From Didemnitutus sp041906465 (lineage in GTDB: Bacteria; Verrucomicrobiota; Verrucomicrobiia; Opitutales; Opitutaceae): a DNA stretch of 64,000 bases. Under the pieces are notes generated by a model that was given only the letters and a program-made list of their open reading frames with translations, did not search any database and was not told where the DNA came from. Within the stretch, counting starts at the first letter, position 1. Each line of letters opens with the position of its first letter. The position numbers and the translations under genes are program-made. The stretch spans positions 124,001 to 188,000 of the forward strand of contig JAYRJE010000011.1 of NCBI GenBank assembly GCA_041906465.1, in the 5' to 3' direction. Positions 28,578 through 37,480 of the stretch are shown in pieces.

Positions 28578-29306
28578 ATGCCCTCACACGACTATCAACG
28601 CGTCTACGTGTGGCAGCAGCCGGTGCGCTGGTTCCATTGGATCAACGCGCTGTGCATCGTCACGCTGTGCACGACGGGCTACTTCATCGCGCACCCGCCG
28701 GCGTTCATGAACGCGGGCGAAGCGGTGGAGAACTTCTGGTTCGGGAAGCTGCGCCTCGTGCACTTCGTGACCGCCTACGTGTTCTTCGGGAACTTCATGT
28801 TCCGGCTCTACTGGTCGCTCGTCGGCAACAAATACGCGAGCTGGCGGAATTTCTTCCCGCTCTCGAAGGCGCAGATGACGCAGGTCGTGGACGTCATGAC
28901 CGTCGACGTCCTCCAGTCGCGCTACAAGCCGATGCGCAACCTCGGCCACAACTCCGTCGCCTACTTCACCTACACCGGCACGGGACTCCTCACATTGTTC
29001 CAAGTCGCGTCGGGCTTCGCGCTCTACGCGCCGATGAGCGACCACTGGTTCCCGCAGCTGTTCGCGTGGGTCGTGCCGCTGTTCGGCAGCGAGCAGAACC
29101 TGCGCGTGTTCCACTACGCGGTGACGTGGCTGTTCGGCGTGTTCGTGTTCATCCACGTCTATCTCGTGATGTATCACGACTACGTGGAAGGCCACGGCGT
29201 GCTGACGTCCATCATCGGCGGCTGGAAGTTCATGGAGAAGGGCAAGGTTCAGGCGGAGCACGCCAGTGGCATCTCCGGTCTGCCGACCAAACCATCGAAA
29301 CCGTAA
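28578..29306 (+). CDS. hyaC: Ni/Fe-hydrogenase b-type cytochrome subunit
   Basis: A 242-aa diheme cytochrome b with four membrane segments that passes electrons from the small subunit to the quinone pool. It shows RVYVWQQPVRWFHWINAL at the N-terminus, HFVTAYVFFGNFMFRLYW, and FHYAVTWLFGVFVFIHVYLV, with the His residues in these helices acting as heme ligands. It starts 13 bp after the large-subunit stop with a GGAGG ribosome-binding site. It fixes the enzyme's role as H2:quinone oxidoreductase. Confidence 0.94.
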   Translation: MPSHDYQRVYVWQQPVRWFHWINALCIVTLCTTGYFIAHPPAFMNAGEAVENFWFGKLRLVHFVTAYVFFGNFMFRLYWSLVGNKYASWRNFFPLSKAQMTQVVDVMTVDVLQSRYKPMRNLGHNSVAYFTYTGTGLLTLFQVASGFALYAPMSDHWFPQLFAWVVPLFGSEQNLRVFHYAVTWLFGVFVFIHVYLVMYHDYVEGHGVLTSIIGGWKFMEKGKVQAEHASGISGLPTKPSKP

Positions 29307-29312
29307 CCAGCC

Positions 29313-29852
29313 ATGATCGGCCTCGATGAGCTTTCTGCCGCGCCGGCGTCCCGTGAACTCGGGGCGCCGCAACCCGCCGCGCAGGTGCTCCTGCTCGGCG
29401 TGGGCAACTGGCTCATGGGGGACGAGGGCGTCGGGATCCACGTCGTGCGCGAACTCGAAACGCAGCCGCCGCTGTTCGGCGTGCGCACGCTCGATGGCGG
29501 CACGGGCGGCGTGAATCTGTTGCTCGAGCTCGAAGGCATGCGCGACGTGGTCATGGTCGACGCGACGCGCGACGGGCAACCGGCCGGCGCCATCACTTTC
29601 CTTCAACCGCGCCAGGTGGGCGACCTGCCGCGCGGGCTCGGGGCGCACGACTTTGGGTTGAAGGACCTTTTTGCGGCCGCGGCTCTCCTGGGGCAATTGC
29701 CCACGATTCATCTCTACACCATTTCGGTCGAAGAGCTGAAACCCATGTGCACGGATTTGTCGCCGGCAGTGGCGGCGGCGGTGCCGGAAGTCGTGCACGC
29801 GATGCACGCGCTGGCTGCGCGACTGGCGGCCGAGGGGCAGGGGAGCCGATGA
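29313..29852 (+). CDS. hyaD: HyaD/HybD-type hydrogenase maturation endopeptidase
   Basis: A 179-aa nickel-dependent protease that removes the large-subunit C-terminal peptide after nickel insertion. Motifs: GVGNWLMGDEGVGIHVV with the metal-binding Glu, LDGGTGGVNLL with the Asp, and GAHDFGLKDL with the His. A roughly 25-residue N-terminal extension (SAAPASREL) precedes the core. It follows hyaC by 6 bp, and its stop overlaps the transporter start (ATGA). Confidence 0.93.
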   Translation: MIGLDELSAAPASRELGAPQPAAQVLLLGVGNWLMGDEGVGIHVVRELETQPPLFGVRTLDGGTGGVNLLLELEGMRDVVMVDATRDGQPAGAITFLQPRQVGDLPRGLGAHDFGLKDLFAAAALLGQLPTIHLYTISVEELKPMCTDLSPAVAAAVPEVVHAMHALAARLAAEGQGSR

Positions 29853-30589
29853 ACGCAGAATTTCACGCGCACGTGCTCAGTCAGCCGGAACTGTCGGTGC
29901 TGATGCTCAGCACGGCCGGGGTCGCGGTGCTGCATACCTTGTCCGGACCGGACCACTATCTGCCGTTCATCGTGATGGGGCGCGCGCGGAAATGGTCGGT
30001 CTCGCGCACGATTTTCTGGACGACGTTGTGCGGACTCGGCCACGTTGGCAGCTCGGTTCTGCTGGCCGTCGCCGGCGTGATTTTCGGCTACGGGCTGGAG
30101 CGCGTGCAGTTCATCGAGGAGATCCGCGGCAATCTGGCGGCTTGGACCATGATCGCATTCGGCGCGGTCTATGGTGCGTGGGGACTGAAGAAGGCCTTCC
30201 GCGCGCAGACGCACGCGCATGCGCACACCCACGGCGGCCCGGCGCACGCGCACGCGCATTCACACGGGGGCGCGCACGCGCATCCGCACGGCGAGACAGA
30301 GGGCTTCAAGCTGACGCCGTGGATTTTGTTCACGATTTTTGTCTTCGGCCCGTGTGAGCCGATGATTCCGCTCGTCATGTATCCGGCTACCCAAGGGAGC
30401 TGGAGCGATGTGTGGGTGGTCGTGGGTGTGTTCAGCGCGCTGACGATCGGCTCGATGCTCGCGGTGGTGTTGCTCGCGCGCCAAGGCGTGCGCCTCATCG
30501 CGGCGCCGCGGCTCGAGCGTTACTCCCATGCCGTCGCCGGCGGCGCGATCTGCGCGGCCGGCTGCGCGATTCAGTTTCTCGGATTGTGA
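29849..30589 (+). CDS. His-rich membrane metal transporter (UreH/NicO-like), probable nickel uptake
   Basis: A 246-aa membrane protein with about six helices. The first helix carries HTLSGPDH (29-36), like the His/Asp signature of nickel/cobalt permeases and UreH/RcnA relatives. A loop at 121-148 is a dense His-Ala-Gly repeat with about 14 His, suited to metal binding. It is translationally coupled to hyaD, so supply of nickel for the hydrogenase is the likely task. Export or sensing cannot be excluded from sequence. Confidence 0.72.
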   Translation: MNAEFHAHVLSQPELSVLMLSTAGVAVLHTLSGPDHYLPFIVMGRARKWSVSRTIFWTTLCGLGHVGSSVLLAVAGVIFGYGLERVQFIEEIRGNLAAWTMIAFGAVYGAWGLKKAFRAQTHAHAHTHGGPAHAHAHSHGGAHAHPHGETEGFKLTPWILFTIFVFGPCEPMIPLVMYPATQGSWSDVWVVVGVFSALTIGSMLAVVLLARQGVRLIAAPRLERYSHAVAGGAICAAGCAIQFLGL

Positions 30590-30877
30590 TTCCTCTCCGC
30601 ATCAGTTGTCTACTGCGTGCCGCGGCTTGTGATACCGCGGAAAATCCTGAACCGGGTGCCAACCGAGCCGCTACAGAAAAGACCATGTGCTGTGCCAACT
30701 GCGTGCTCGCGTCGTGTCATCGGAGGGAGTCGACACACAACCCCTGCATACACGTGCGCAAGGCCTGCGGAGTCATAAGCGGAGCTATCTGACACACTCG
30801 TCACGCTGCCGGAATAATTTTTGCGAATAGAACATCAACGGGAGACCCAAACCAAACCTAACCACCCTGCTTCAGCC
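30590..30877. promoter_or_regulatory. Gap between hydrogenase and cytochrome operons
   Basis: 288 bp that probably end the hydrogenase transcript and start the cytochrome transcript. CCGCGG at 30620-30625 and 30635-30640 flank a 9-nt loop and are followed by AAAA, a weak hairpin. The segment 30790-30840 is AT-richer (GGAATAATTTTTGCGAATAG), the best place for a promoter of the cytochrome genes. A short Cys-rich frame at 30685-30792 is listed separately. Confidence 0.4.
30685..30792 (+). CDS. Possible 35-aa Cys/His-rich microprotein
   Basis: The frame starts at ATG 30685 and ends at TGA 30790-30792. The product has six Cys and three His in 35 residues, beginning MCCANCVLASCHRRES, which includes a CX4CH arrangement. 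It sits between the nickel transporter and a multiheme cytochrome gene. No convincing ribosome-binding site is present, so this may be chance. Confidence 0.2.
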   Translation: MCCANCVLASCHRRESTHNPCIHVRKACGVISGAI

Positions 30878-31651
30878 ATGAGCACTCACCCGCGCTGGAC
30901 AAAAAGCACACTGATCTTCGGAGGAGCCGCCATTTGGGGACTTCTTCTTGTATCGTGCGTCGTCTCTGACCGCACGATCGTCGCGCCGCCGCAAATTGCG
31001 GGCGCTACCTACGTTGGCTCTGCGAAATGCTCGCAATGCCACGAGGACACCACCCATGAATTCAGCGACGCGACGCACGCGAAGCTGATCGCCGACGGCA
31101 AGAACGGCCAGGAAGTGGGCTGCGAAAGCTGCCACGGCCCGGCTTCGCTGCACGTCAAGGCCGGCGGCGGTGTGGGCACGATCGTCAATCCGACGGCCGA
31201 GACCTGCTACCAATGCCACCTCGACAAGCGCGCCGAGTTCTCGCTCCCGAATTCGCACCCGGTCGCCTCCGGCAAGATGAGCTGCTCCGACTGCCACAAC
31301 CCGCACTCCGGCGACGCGGTCGCTGAGGGCGGCACCAACCTGGCCGCGATGAACGAGTCCTGCCTCAAGTGCCACACCTCGCAGGGTGGCCCGTATGTGT
31401 TCGAACACGAAGCGTCCCGCGAGGGCTGCACCGTGTGCCACAACCCGCACGGCTCCGTGAACGACAAGATGCTGAAGGCCCGCAACGCGAACGTCTGCTT
31501 GCAGTGCCACTTCCAGCAGAACACCTCGTCCGGTCAGATCATGATCGGTGGCCGTGACCACGGCTCCTTCCTCTCCCGCGGCACCTGCTGGTCCGCTGGC
31601 TGCCACGAAGCCGTCCACGGCTCGCACGTCAGCTCCTCCCTCCGCTTCTAA
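30878..31651 (+). CDS. Octaheme c-type lipo-cytochrome of porin-cytochrome conduit (MtrA/DmsE/OmaB-like role)
   Basis: A 257-aa multiheme cytochrome with a lipoprotein signal (lipobox LVSC, Cys27). Heme motifs in order: CSQCH (51-55), CESCH, CYQCH, CSDCH, CLKCH, CTVCH, CLQCH and a final CX4CH (CWSAGCH), eight in all, with repeated NPHG/NPHS segments typical of DmsE/MtrA-family cytochromes. Directly before an MtrB/PioB-like barrel, it should sit inside or below that barrel and carry electrons across the outer membrane. ATG 30878 is the only start giving the signal. The eight hemes match Geobacter OmaB more than the ten-heme MtrA, but homology to either needs a search. Confidence 0.85.
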   Translation: MSTHPRWTKSTLIFGGAAIWGLLLVSCVVSDRTIVAPPQIAGATYVGSAKCSQCHEDTTHEFSDATHAKLIADGKNGQEVGCESCHGPASLHVKAGGGVGTIVNPTAETCYQCHLDKRAEFSLPNSHPVASGKMSCSDCHNPHSGDAVAEGGTNLAAMNESCLKCHTSQGGPYVFEHEASREGCTVCHNPHGSVNDKMLKARNANVCLQCHFQQNTSSGQIMIGGRDHGSFLSRGTCWSAGCHEAVHGSHVSSSLRF

Positions 31652-31676
31652 CCCAAAAATTTTCTAGGACATTGCG

Positions 31677-33791
31677 ATGAAAACACCTGTTTTTCTCCAC
31701 TCAGTCCGCCGCCCCCTGGTCGCCTGCGCGACCTTGCTCGGGCTGGCCAGCATTCTCGGTGCGGCTGAAAAAGAGCCCGCACTCGAAAATTACATCACGC
31801 TCGGTTCCGGTTACTCGCTGCAAGAAGGCAACCGCGCCGCGTTCCAACGCGCCACCCAGATGCGCAAGGACGGCTTCTTCGGCATCGAGGATCTGCGCTA
31901 TGCGCAGCAGATCAACGACAGCACCGCGCTCCTCATCCGCGCCCAGGCGATGGCGGGTCAGGGCGACTACCTGCTCGACATCTCCGTCACGAAGGACGAA
32001 GTCGGTTTCGTGAAGGCCGGGCTCAAGCAGTTCCGCACCTACTACAACGGCATGGGCGGTGTCTGGCCCTCCACCGGTCAGAGCTTCGCCATTGTCAACG
32101 AGGCGATGCACATCGACCGCAGCAACCTGTGGTTCGAAGCGGGTCTGAACCGTCCGGATCAGCCGTCGTTCCGTATCCGCTACGAATACATCACCCGCAA
32201 GGGCGAGAAGAACTCGACCTCTTGGTCTGACTCGGGCTTCCCGATCAGTGCCGCGAGCACCCGCTACATCATCCCGGGATTCTGGGAAATCGATGAGAAG
32301 CGCCACGTGGTCCAAGGTGAAGTCGCCAAAAAAGGCGAGAAGACCGCCTGGAACCTGGGTCTCCGTGCCGACAAGGGTGAATACGACAACGCGCGGAAAA
32401 ACCGCCGCCGCGTCGGCGAGCCCACCGCGGAACGCTACGTGACGAATCGCGAAGGCCAGGACTTCGATTTGTTCCAAGTCCGCGGCTCCTACGCCGTCGA
32501 CATCACCGAGCAGATTAAGCTCACCACGGCCGTCTCCCGCACCAAGATCGACACGACCCTCAGTGGCAGCCGCGTTGTCGGCGCCGGCTACGATGCCGCC
32601 TACAGCGAGAACTATCCTGGCAAGCAGGCGCGCGACGAAGGCTTCTACTCGCTCCCGGGGCACGACCTCGGCACTGCGGAGATGACCCAGACGATCGCGA
32701 ACATCGCCCTGATGTATCGCCCGCTGGAGCACCTTACCATTGTGCCGGCTCTCCGCTTCGAAAAGACGGATTGGAACAGCGAAGCTGATCTGGTCGAGAC
32801 GAACTTCAACCCCGTCACGGTCACGATCAAGGAAGACCTCCTGAACGAGAGCGACAAGTCGTGGAAGACCTATAACTACGGCGTCGAGCTGCGCTACACC
32901 GGCGTGCAAAACGTGACCTTCAACGTCCGGGCGGATGCCTCCACTTCCGATGGCACGCTCCAGGAAACGGAGATTGCGGAACCGGGCACGCCGTCCCAAT
33001 CGATCGCCATCGATCGCGACAGCGAGCTGACGCGCGACACCCAGAAAGTCGCCTTCACGACCAACTGGTATGCCCGCCCGGGCGTCACGGTCGCCGCGCA
33101 GTATTACTACAAGGCCCGCCAGAACGACTACCGCGCCGTGCGTGACACGACCCCGAATACCATCACCTCGAGCGACCGTTATCCGGCCTACATCACGAAC
33201 CAGGACTTCGAGACGAACGACTTCAATCTTCGCCTCACCTGGCGTCTGGCTCCGAATTTCCGGAGCACGACGCGCTATGACTACATGAACACGAAGATCA
33301 ATTCGCAGGAAGTCGGCCTGCCGTTCGGCGAAAGCGCGAATGTCGACCAGAGCATCTTCTCGGAGTCGATCACGTGGAATGCGACTGCCCGCTGGTATGT
33401 CCAGGGCAACGTCAGCTTCACCAAGGAGGAGATGACGACGCCTGCGGTGTTCGCCACTGGCACGGCCGCCGGTCTCGTGACGAAGAGTAACAACGACTAC
33501 GTCAGCTACAACCTCAGCAGCGGCTACGTCCTCGACGACCGCAGCGACGTGTTCGTCGACTACACCAGCTATGAAGTGACGGATAACTTCATCAACAACT
33601 CCTCCGTCAGCACGCCCTATGGCTCCCTCGTCAAGACCGACGTCGTCGGCCTCACCTACAAGCGCCAGCTTGATCGTCGCACGTCGATTCAGTTCCGCTA
33701 CTCGTATGTGAACAGCGAGGACCCGGCCTATAACGGCAAGGCGGACTACGAAGCCAACGTCTTCGAGGCGAAACTCCAATATCGCTTCTAA
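31677..33791 (+). CDS. MtrB/PioB-like outer-membrane beta-barrel
   Basis: A 704-aa protein with an N-terminal signal (cut near AAE, about residue 31) and repeated amphipathic strands to the very end, closing with Phe as barrel proteins do (LQYRF). Length, strand repetition and position after a multiheme cytochrome fit the MtrB/PioB/OmbB class that sheathes a cytochrome through the outer membrane. The CxxC near the N-terminus of Shewanella MtrB is absent, as in PioB-type barrels. It follows the cytochrome gene by 25 bp in one operon. Confidence 0.83.
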   Translation: MKTPVFLHSVRRPLVACATLLGLASILGAAEKEPALENYITLGSGYSLQEGNRAAFQRATQMRKDGFFGIEDLRYAQQINDSTALLIRAQAMAGQGDYLLDISVTKDEVGFVKAGLKQFRTYYNGMGGVWPSTGQSFAIVNEAMHIDRSNLWFEAGLNRPDQPSFRIRYEYITRKGEKNSTSWSDSGFPISAASTRYIIPGFWEIDEKRHVVQGEVAKKGEKTAWNLGLRADKGEYDNARKNRRRVGEPTAERYVTNREGQDFDLFQVRGSYAVDITEQIKLTTAVSRTKIDTTLSGSRVVGAGYDAAYSENYPGKQARDEGFYSLPGHDLGTAEMTQTIANIALMYRPLEHLTIVPALRFEKTDWNSEADLVETNFNPVTVTIKEDLLNESDKSWKTYNYGVELRYTGVQNVTFNVRADASTSDGTLQETEIAEPGTPSQSIAIDRDSELTRDTQKVAFTTNWYARPGVTVAAQYYYKARQNDYRAVRDTTPNTITSSDRYPAYITNQDFETNDFNLRLTWRLAPNFRSTTRYDYMNTKINSQEVGLPFGESANVDQSIFSESITWNATARWYVQGNVSFTKEEMTTPAVFATGTAAGLVTKSNNDYVSYNLSSGYVLDDRSDVFVDYTSYEVTDNFINNSSVSTPYGSLVKTDVVGLTYKRQLDRRTSIQFRYSYVNSEDPAYNGKADYEANVFEAKLQYRF

Positions 33792-33824
33792 AAGGCGACG
33801 TCCTCAGACTTCATCGCATTCCCT

Positions 33825-34163
33825 ATGAAAACCACGATCAAGATCGCTCTCGCCGGCCTCGCGCTGGCATTCGTCGGCGGCGTCTCGTATGCCGCTCCCG
33901 CCTCCGAGAACTGGGAAAACTCCTGCGCTTCCTGCCATGGCGCAGACGGCAAAGCCCAGACCAAGCAAGGTAAGAAACTGAAGATCCGCGACTACACGGA
34001 CGCGGCCGTTCAAGCCGAGCTCAAGGACGAGGAAATGGTGAAAGCCATCCTCGACGGCGTGAAGGGCGACAATGGCAAGGAGCGCATGAAAGGCTTCAAG
34101 GACGAGCTGTCCGAACAGGACGCGAAGGACCTCGTCGCCTTCATCCGCAAAATGAAGGCCTGA
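33825..34163 (+). CDS. Periplasmic monoheme cytochrome c
   Basis: A 112-aa small c-type cytochrome with a cleavable signal (about 1-23, ending SYAAP). One heme site, CASCH at about 34-38, followed by GADGKAQTKQGKKL; a C-terminal Met-containing segment (MKGFKDELSEQD) could supply the second ligand. It is the likely soluble shuttle between the inner-membrane NapC-like cytochrome and the outer-membrane conduit encoded before it. An intrinsic terminator follows. Confidence 0.88.
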   Translation: MKTTIKIALAGLALAFVGGVSYAAPASENWENSCASCHGADGKAQTKQGKKLKIRDYTDAAVQAELKDEEMVKAILDGVKGDNGKERMKGFKDELSEQDAKDLVAFIRKMKA

Positions 34164-34187
34164 TCTCGCTCTGATACGGCAATCTCG

Positions 34188-34228
34188 AGAGCCGGCGGCC
34201 GATTAACCCGACCGCCGGCTCTTTTCTT
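34188..34228 (+). terminator. Intrinsic terminator after cytochrome operon
   Basis: Stem AGAGCCGGCGG (34188-34198) pairs perfectly with CCGCCGGCTCT (34212-34222) around a 13-nt loop and runs into TTTTCTT. This is a textbook Rho-independent terminator. It divides the conduit genes from the heptaheme gene, which therefore depends on read-through or its own promoter. Confidence 0.9.
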
Positions 34229-34257
34229 CCCCTCTCGTTCGCGACCCACCCACGATC

Positions 34258-35757
34258 ATGTCCTCCGAGACTCCCTCCACCTCCTCGACGCCGCTCAAGG
34301 CGCGCTCGAACTACAACAACTGGATCAGCGCCATTGGCGCGGTCATCGCCGTCGGCTCGCTCTTCTCGTTTGCGCTGCTGACCTGGATGGATCTCACGGG
34401 CTCCAACAAGAACCCGTATCTCGGCATCTTCACTTACCTCGTCGCCCCCGGCTTCCTCATCGCCGGCCTCGCGATGATCTTTTTCGGCGCCTGGGCCCAA
34501 CGCCGCTGGCTCGAGAAGCACGGCGAAACGATGCCCGACAAGTGGCGCCTCAACTTCTCCGACCCCGTCGCCCGCCGCCGCCTGATCATGTTCGGCGTGG
34601 CCGGCGTCGGCTTCCTGCTCCTCTCCGCCTTCGGCAGCTACCAGACCTTCCACTACGCGGAATCCAATCAATTCTGCGGCCAGGTCTGCCACCAGGCGAT
34701 GAACCCCGAGTTTCAGACCTACCAGCGCGGCGCGCACGCGCGCGTCGACTGCGTGCAGTGTCACGTCGGCTCCGGCGCCGCCGCCTTCGTCAAGGCCAAG
34801 CTCAACGGCACGCGTCAGCTCTACGGCTATATTCTCGATAACTACAACCGCCCGATCGACACGCCCGTGCACAACCTCCGCCCCGCGCGCGAGACCTGCG
34901 AAAAGTGCCACTGGCCGGAGAAATTCCACGGCAACGTGGACATGTCGTTCGATCACTACCTGTCGGACAAGAAGAACACCGCGGTTTCGACCCGCATGCT
35001 GATGCACGTGAATTCCGGCCGCCCGGGCAGCCCGCTCGCCGGCATCCACTGGCACGTCAACCCCGACACCACCGTCGAATACTACGCCGCCGACGCCGAC
35101 CGTCAGGACATCGTCTGGATGCGGGTCACGAACAAGAAGGACGGCAGCGCCAAGATCTACCGCAACGAGGAGTTCAAGGGCGAGCCGCCGGCCGGCGCCG
35201 TCCGCGAGATGGACTGCATCGATTGCCACAACCGCCCTGCGCACGTGTTCCCGACCGCCAACGACGCCGTCGAGCGCGCCATGGCCCTCGGTGAGATCCC
35301 CACGAAATTCCCCAACGTCAAACGCGTCGCGGTCCAAGCCATGCTCCAGAAGGACATCAAGACCGACGCCGAGGCGCCGCAGAAGATCGCCGACTTCCTG
35401 CGCAACAAGTTCAAGGACGACCCCGATCTGCCCGCGCTCATCTCCGGCGTGCAGAAAACCTTTGCCGCGACGATCTTCGTCGACCGCAAAGCGGACTGGC
35501 GCGTCTACCCGAACAACATTGGTCACAAGGACTGGCCCGGCTGCTTCCGCTGCCACGACGACAAGCACAAGACCGCCACTGGCGAGTCCGTGAAGGCCTC
35601 CGACTGCACGTCCTGCCACTCGATCATCGCGCAGGGCAAGATGTCCGAGATGACCACGATTTCCCCGACCGGCCTCGAGTTCAAACACCCCGGCGGCGAA
35701 TACGACGAAGAGCTCAAATGCGCGGATTGCCACAACGGCGGCATCCAGGGCAAGTGA
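34258..35757 (+). CDS. NapC/NirT-family heptaheme quinol dehydrogenase (ImcH-like)
   Basis: A 499-aa inner-membrane cytochrome. Three hydrophobic helices lie at about 20-45, 60-85 and 112-135, then a large periplasmic part. Heme motifs: a CX3CH (FCGQVCH) right after the third helix, then CVQCH, CEKCH, CIDCH, CFRCH, CTSCH and CADCH, seven in all. Seven hemes, three helices and this length match Geobacter ImcH, which takes electrons from menaquinol during respiration of high-potential extracellular acceptors; CymA and NapC are much shorter. It would link the quinone pool fed by hydrogenase to the periplasmic cytochrome encoded upstream. Assignment to ImcH rather than another NapC branch is inference. 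Confidence 0.85.
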   Translation: MSSETPSTSSTPLKARSNYNNWISAIGAVIAVGSLFSFALLTWMDLTGSNKNPYLGIFTYLVAPGFLIAGLAMIFFGAWAQRRWLEKHGETMPDKWRLNFSDPVARRRLIMFGVAGVGFLLLSAFGSYQTFHYAESNQFCGQVCHQAMNPEFQTYQRGAHARVDCVQCHVGSGAAAFVKAKLNGTRQLYGYILDNYNRPIDTPVHNLRPARETCEKCHWPEKFHGNVDMSFDHYLSDKKNTAVSTRMLMHVNSGRPGSPLAGIHWHVNPDTTVEYYAADADRQDIVWMRVTNKKDGSAKIYRNEEFKGEPPAGAVREMDCIDCHNRPAHVFPTANDAVERAMALGEIPTKFPNVKRVAVQAMLQKDIKTDAEAPQKIADFLRNKFKDDPDLPALISGVQKTFAATIFVDRKADWRVYPNNIGHKDWPGCFRCHDDKHKTATGESVKASDCTSCHSIIAQGKMSEMTTISPTGLEFKHPGGEYDEELKCADCHNGGIQGK

Positions 35758-35819
35758 GCGCGATTTCCCCGAACATGACCCTTTGCTCTTAGTTACCCTA
35801 GGTTCATAGGTCAGTGACG

Positions 35820-35847
35820 CCGGCGCGGATCGCAAGGTCCGCGCCGG
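35820..35847 (+). terminator. Candidate terminator hairpin after heptaheme cytochrome gene
   Basis: Perfect 10-bp stem CCGGCGCGGA (35820-35829) with TCCGCGCCGG (35838-35847) around an 8-nt loop, 60 bp past the stop. The following TTGT is a poor U-tract, so termination may be partial. The remaining sequence to 36055 shows no gene. Confidence 0.6.
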
Positions 35848-36055
35848 TTGTCCATGGGGCGGGCGATGCCCGCAGCCCCGGCCGACGCGGCCGATCGACA
35901 CGTCCCCCCGCCCGAACTCGTCGCATCGGCACAGCGTGCCGCGGTGACACACATTACAGGCAAGCCTTGCGCAGCGTTCCGCAAAGGGCGACGGGCCGCG
36001 GCCCCCCTTTCCGGGCATGCTTACCTTAGGTCGGTTCCTTCTTTCCCCCCCAAAG

Positions 36056-37480
36056 ATGCCGCCGCTACTCCAACCCCAGACTGCGAAATACGCCTGGTCC
36101 ACCATCGGTCGCGCCTCGCCGCCGAAGCGGACCGCGGAGGAACGCGTCGCCGATTTCCACGAAATCTATCGCGAATTCGACGAAGACGCGGTGCGCGCCC
36201 AAGCCGCCCGCTGCATCCAGTGCCCGACGCCCGGTTGCGTGCAGGCGTGTCCGCTGAACAACCGCATCCCCGAGTGGCTCGCCCTTACCGCCGCCGGCGA
36301 CTTCCTCGGGGCCGCCGCGCTCTCGCGCAGCACGAGCAACATGCCCGAGATCTGCTCGCGCGTGTGCCCGCAGGAGAAACTTTGCGAGGGCTCGTGCATC
36401 CTCACTTCGAAGACCGACGCCGTCGCCATCGGCGCGGTGGAGCGCTTCATCAACGAATATTCCTTCCGCCACGGCGCCTTCGAGCTGGTGCAGGCGCCGG
36501 CCAACGGTCGGCGCGCCGCCGTCATCGGCTCCGGCCCCGGCGGCCTCGCGTGCGCGGACGAACTCGCGAAGCTCGGCTACGGCGTGACTGTTTTCGAGTC
36601 GCAGTTGATTCCCGGCGGCCTGCTCGTGAACGGCATTCCCGCGTTCAAACTCGAGAAACACGTCGTCGAGCGCCGCATCGACCTGCTCGTGCGCCGCGGC
36701 GTGGAGTTCAAACTCGGCGTGCGCGTCGGCTGGGACCTTTCGCTCGAGGAGCTGCGCGAAAAATTCGATGCGGTCTTCCTCGGGGTCGGCGCGCAGAAGC
36801 CGAAGCCGCTCGACATCCCCGGGGCAGCGCTGCGCGGCGTGGTGGATGCGTTGCCCTTCCTCATCCAGAAGAATGTCGATTCGCCCCTGGTCGAGGCCAC
36901 GCCCGTTGATGTCGCCGGCAAGCGCGTCGTGGTGCTCGGCGGCGGTGATACGGCGATGGATTGCCTGCGCACCGCCCTGCGCAGCGGCGCGGCGGAAGTG
37001 ACGTGCGTCTACCGCCGCGACCTCGCGAACATGCCCGGCAGCCGCAAGGAATACGCCAACGCGACCGAAGAGGGCGCGCGCTTTCTCTTTCTCACCAATC
37101 CCACCGAAATCGCCGGCAATGCGGCTGGTGATCTCGTCGAGGTGCGTTGCACGCGGATGGAGCTGGGAGCGCCGGATGCCTCCGGCCGTCGCAAGCCGCG
37201 CGCGGTGCCGAACTCGGAGTTCGCGATCGCGGCCGACATCGTGCTCGTCGCTTACGGCTTCGACCCGGTGCCGTGGCCGGAGGGCAGCGCGTTTGCGCAG
37301 ATCGAGGTCGATGATTGGGACGGCTTGAAAGTCGACGCGAACCAGATGACGAGCGTCGCGGGCGTGTTTGCCGGCGGCGATTCCGTGCGTGGCCCGAGCC
37401 TTGTCGTGCACGCCGTGCGCGACGGCCGCCGCGCCGCGCTCGGGATGCATCGCTGGATCAGCGCGCCGCGCGCGCGGTAG
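36056..37480 (+). CDS. GltD-like NAD(P)H-dependent FAD/iron-sulfur oxidoreductase
   Basis: A 474-aa protein of the glutamate-synthase small-subunit family. N-terminal cysteines for two 4Fe-4S clusters appear in CIQCPTPGCVQACPLNN and CSRVCPQEKLCEGSC. The FAD-binding loop is VIGSGPGGLACADEL, the NAD(P)H loop VVLGGGDTAMDC, and FAGGDSVRGPSLV closes the FAD site. No glutamate synthase large subunit is in the window, so it may serve a distant gltB or another electron-transfer partner. ATG 36056 is used; ATG 36017 in the same frame is possible. It converges on the lipoprotein gene. Confidence 0.85.
   Translation: MPPLLQPQTAKYAWSTIGRASPPKRTAEERVADFHEIYREFDEDAVRAQAARCIQCPTPGCVQACPLNNRIPEWLALTAAGDFLGAAALSRSTSNMPEICSRVCPQEKLCEGSCILTSKTDAVAIGAVERFINEYSFRHGAFELVQAPANGRRAAVIGSGPGGLACADELAKLGYGVTVFESQLIPGGLLVNGIPAFKLEKHVVERRIDLLVRRGVEFKLGVRVGWDLSLEELREKFDAVFLGVGAQKPKPLDIPGAALRGVVDALPFLIQKNVDSPLVEATPVDVAGKRVVVLGGGDTAMDCLRTALRSGAAEVTCVYRRDLANMPGSRKEYANATEEGARFLFLTNPTEIAGNAAGDLVEVRCTRMELGAPDASGRRKPRAVPNSEFAIAADIVLVAYGFDPVPWPEGSAFAQIEVDDWDGLKVDANQMTSVAGVFAGGDSVRGPSLVVHAVRDGRRAALGMHRWISAPRAR

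Noticed and set aside
30620..30640. CCGCGG pair as a strong terminator after the hydrogenase operon
   Set aside because: The 6-bp arms are self-palindromic, the loop is long and no T-run follows on the plus strand.
36056..37480. GltD-like protein as part of the extracellular electron-transfer path
   Set aside because: It is separated by a hairpin and about 300 bp and belongs to a general NAD(P)H-oxidoreductase family; nothing in the sequence ties it to the cytochromes.
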